Positions 63,170 to 64,000 of a stretch of DNA of 64,000 nucleotides are shown here, in pieces. The stretch is taken from assembly GCA_013400155.1 (NCBI GenBank), contig VXBM01001077.1:62001-126000 (forward strand). Direction: 5' to 3'. The notes below the pieces were generated by a model that worked only from the letters and a program-made list of their open reading frames with translations, did no database searches and was not told the origin of the DNA. The position numbers and the translations under genes are program-made. The first letter of the stretch is position 1, and every line of letters begins with the position of its first letter. The DNA comes from Helopsaltes ochotensis. Taxonomy: Eukaryota > Chordata > Aves > Passeriformes > Locustellidae.

Positions 63170-64000
63170 TCCTCTCTCACTGTAGGGAATTCAAGAAAAA
63201 TGGACTATGTTTCATTTGTTTAATTGCTTGTAAGATCAAGCAGTTGTCTGGCAGCTAAAAATAGCTTTGTAGTAGTTTTGACTGACTCATTTTTACATGT
63301 AATCTCACTGTGTTTAGACTGAACGAGAGGGTAGGAGTTGTTCTTAAAACCCAAATGTCTAAAGCTTCTTAAGATAGTAATAAAATAATCCAAGTTAGAA
63401 ATCTGTGTATCAGGAATGCCAGAATTGTTCAATTCAGGAGGAAGCTCAAGCAAGTGCAGAAAGTTACAAGTAGAAATTGCCTAATGAGGTTCTAAGGGCT
63501 TGTTAACAAAGTGGAAGCTTTCCTCATATCAAGTATATGCCTGGTTAGAACCCTAAAAAATAAAGAAATCTTATAATTGATTAAGTTAAAGCATCTAAAT
63601 GGAGCTGATCAACCTCAGAGACGACTGAAAGTGGTAATATTGATTTTCTTCTGCAGAGAAGCCTTACAGGGGAGGAACACCTACAAACTCATTTACCTCT
63701 GCACGTAAGGAAGTTCCCAGTACTAACAAACAAGATAAATAGCACCAGAAGAATGGGCAGCACACAGACAAAAAATATACAAGAGCAGTTAGTGAAGGGT
63801 TCTTCATAAGAATTTGCTTTATGGCCCTGTTTCACTGCACTTCTGTGAGAGCAGTGCGGGATTCCATCATGCATCAAAACAAGTTGCACCAAATAAATTT
63901 CCTTAGCCAAACTATAAACTGGAGTTTAACAAATTATTTGTTTGCAAAATTTATGACAGGCTTGGAAGAAACTTGGGAAAGCTTTGCATTCGGTTTAGTT

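Larger units (their letters stand above)
62140..64000 (-). other. PRKAG2: PRKAG2 intron (upstream part)
   Basis: The next upstream PRKAG2 exon, which would encode the CBS3-CBS4 linker, is not found here. The stretch is AT-rich intron with an AAAC simple repeat at 62210-62229 and a 44-bp partial tandem duplication at 63.1 kb. Confidence 0.7.

Noticed and set aside
1..64000. CRISPR arrays, bacterial operons, tRNA or rRNA genes, endogenous retrovirus genes
   Set aside because: I saw no spacer-repeat pattern, no tRNA-like cloverleaf with A/B boxes, no rRNA-like sequence and no retroviral gag/pol/env-like reading frame. The window is ordinary vertebrate DNA.

Overview
The window looks like a bird genome. 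It carries single exons of three vertebrate genes with GT-AG boundaries, long AT-rich introns, and several truncated copies of the CR1 LINE 3' end, the typical avian/reptilian retroposon. The gene order, gamma-N crystallin (CRYGN), RHEB and PRKAG2, all transcribed on the minus strand, matches the known vertebrate order (human 7q36.1). I cannot name the species from the sequence.

Layout from low to high coordinate, with all genes reading right to left. 1-3228: non-coding DNA downstream of CRYGN exon 3, presumably its last intron or flank. 3229-5841: CRYGN exons 3, 2 and 1, with a TATA-type promoter near 5920. 5930-12780: intergenic DNA with a long T tract and two antisense CR1 fragments. About 12.8-33.5 kb: RHEB 3'UTR and coding exons 8 to 2, which give residues 19-184 of a 184-residue protein with conserved boundaries. 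33.5-51.3 kb: RHEB intron 1, with one 103-base assembly gap, one CR1 fragment and several hairpins. 50.5-52.6 kb: a CpG-rich island with a 730-base gap (51344-52073), a 47-bp G/C minisatellite and an antisense CR1 copy. RHEB exon 1 and promoter are not visible and most probably lie in this gap. 52.6-58.8 kb: intergenic DNA. 58.8-62.1 kb: the 3'UTR and last two coding exons of PRKAG2. 62.1-64 kb: PRKAG2 intron.

RHEB is the small GTPase that activates mTORC1. PRKAG2 is the AMP/ATP-sensing gamma-2 subunit of AMPK, which opposes mTORC1. CRYGN is an unrelated structural crystallin of eye and neural tissue. The linkage is ancient synteny and no shared operon-like control is implied.

I found no convincing previously undescribed biological system. 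The items most worth checking are the near-perfect 29-bp-arm hairpin in RHEB intron 1 (45755-45820), the gap-hidden GC-rich RHEB promoter flanked by a minisatellite and a CR1 copy, the pure 86-A tract beside the RHEB 3'UTR, an in-frame stop lying inside the CRYGN exon 3 donor, and a 12-bp-arm hairpin in the PRKAG2 3'UTR.
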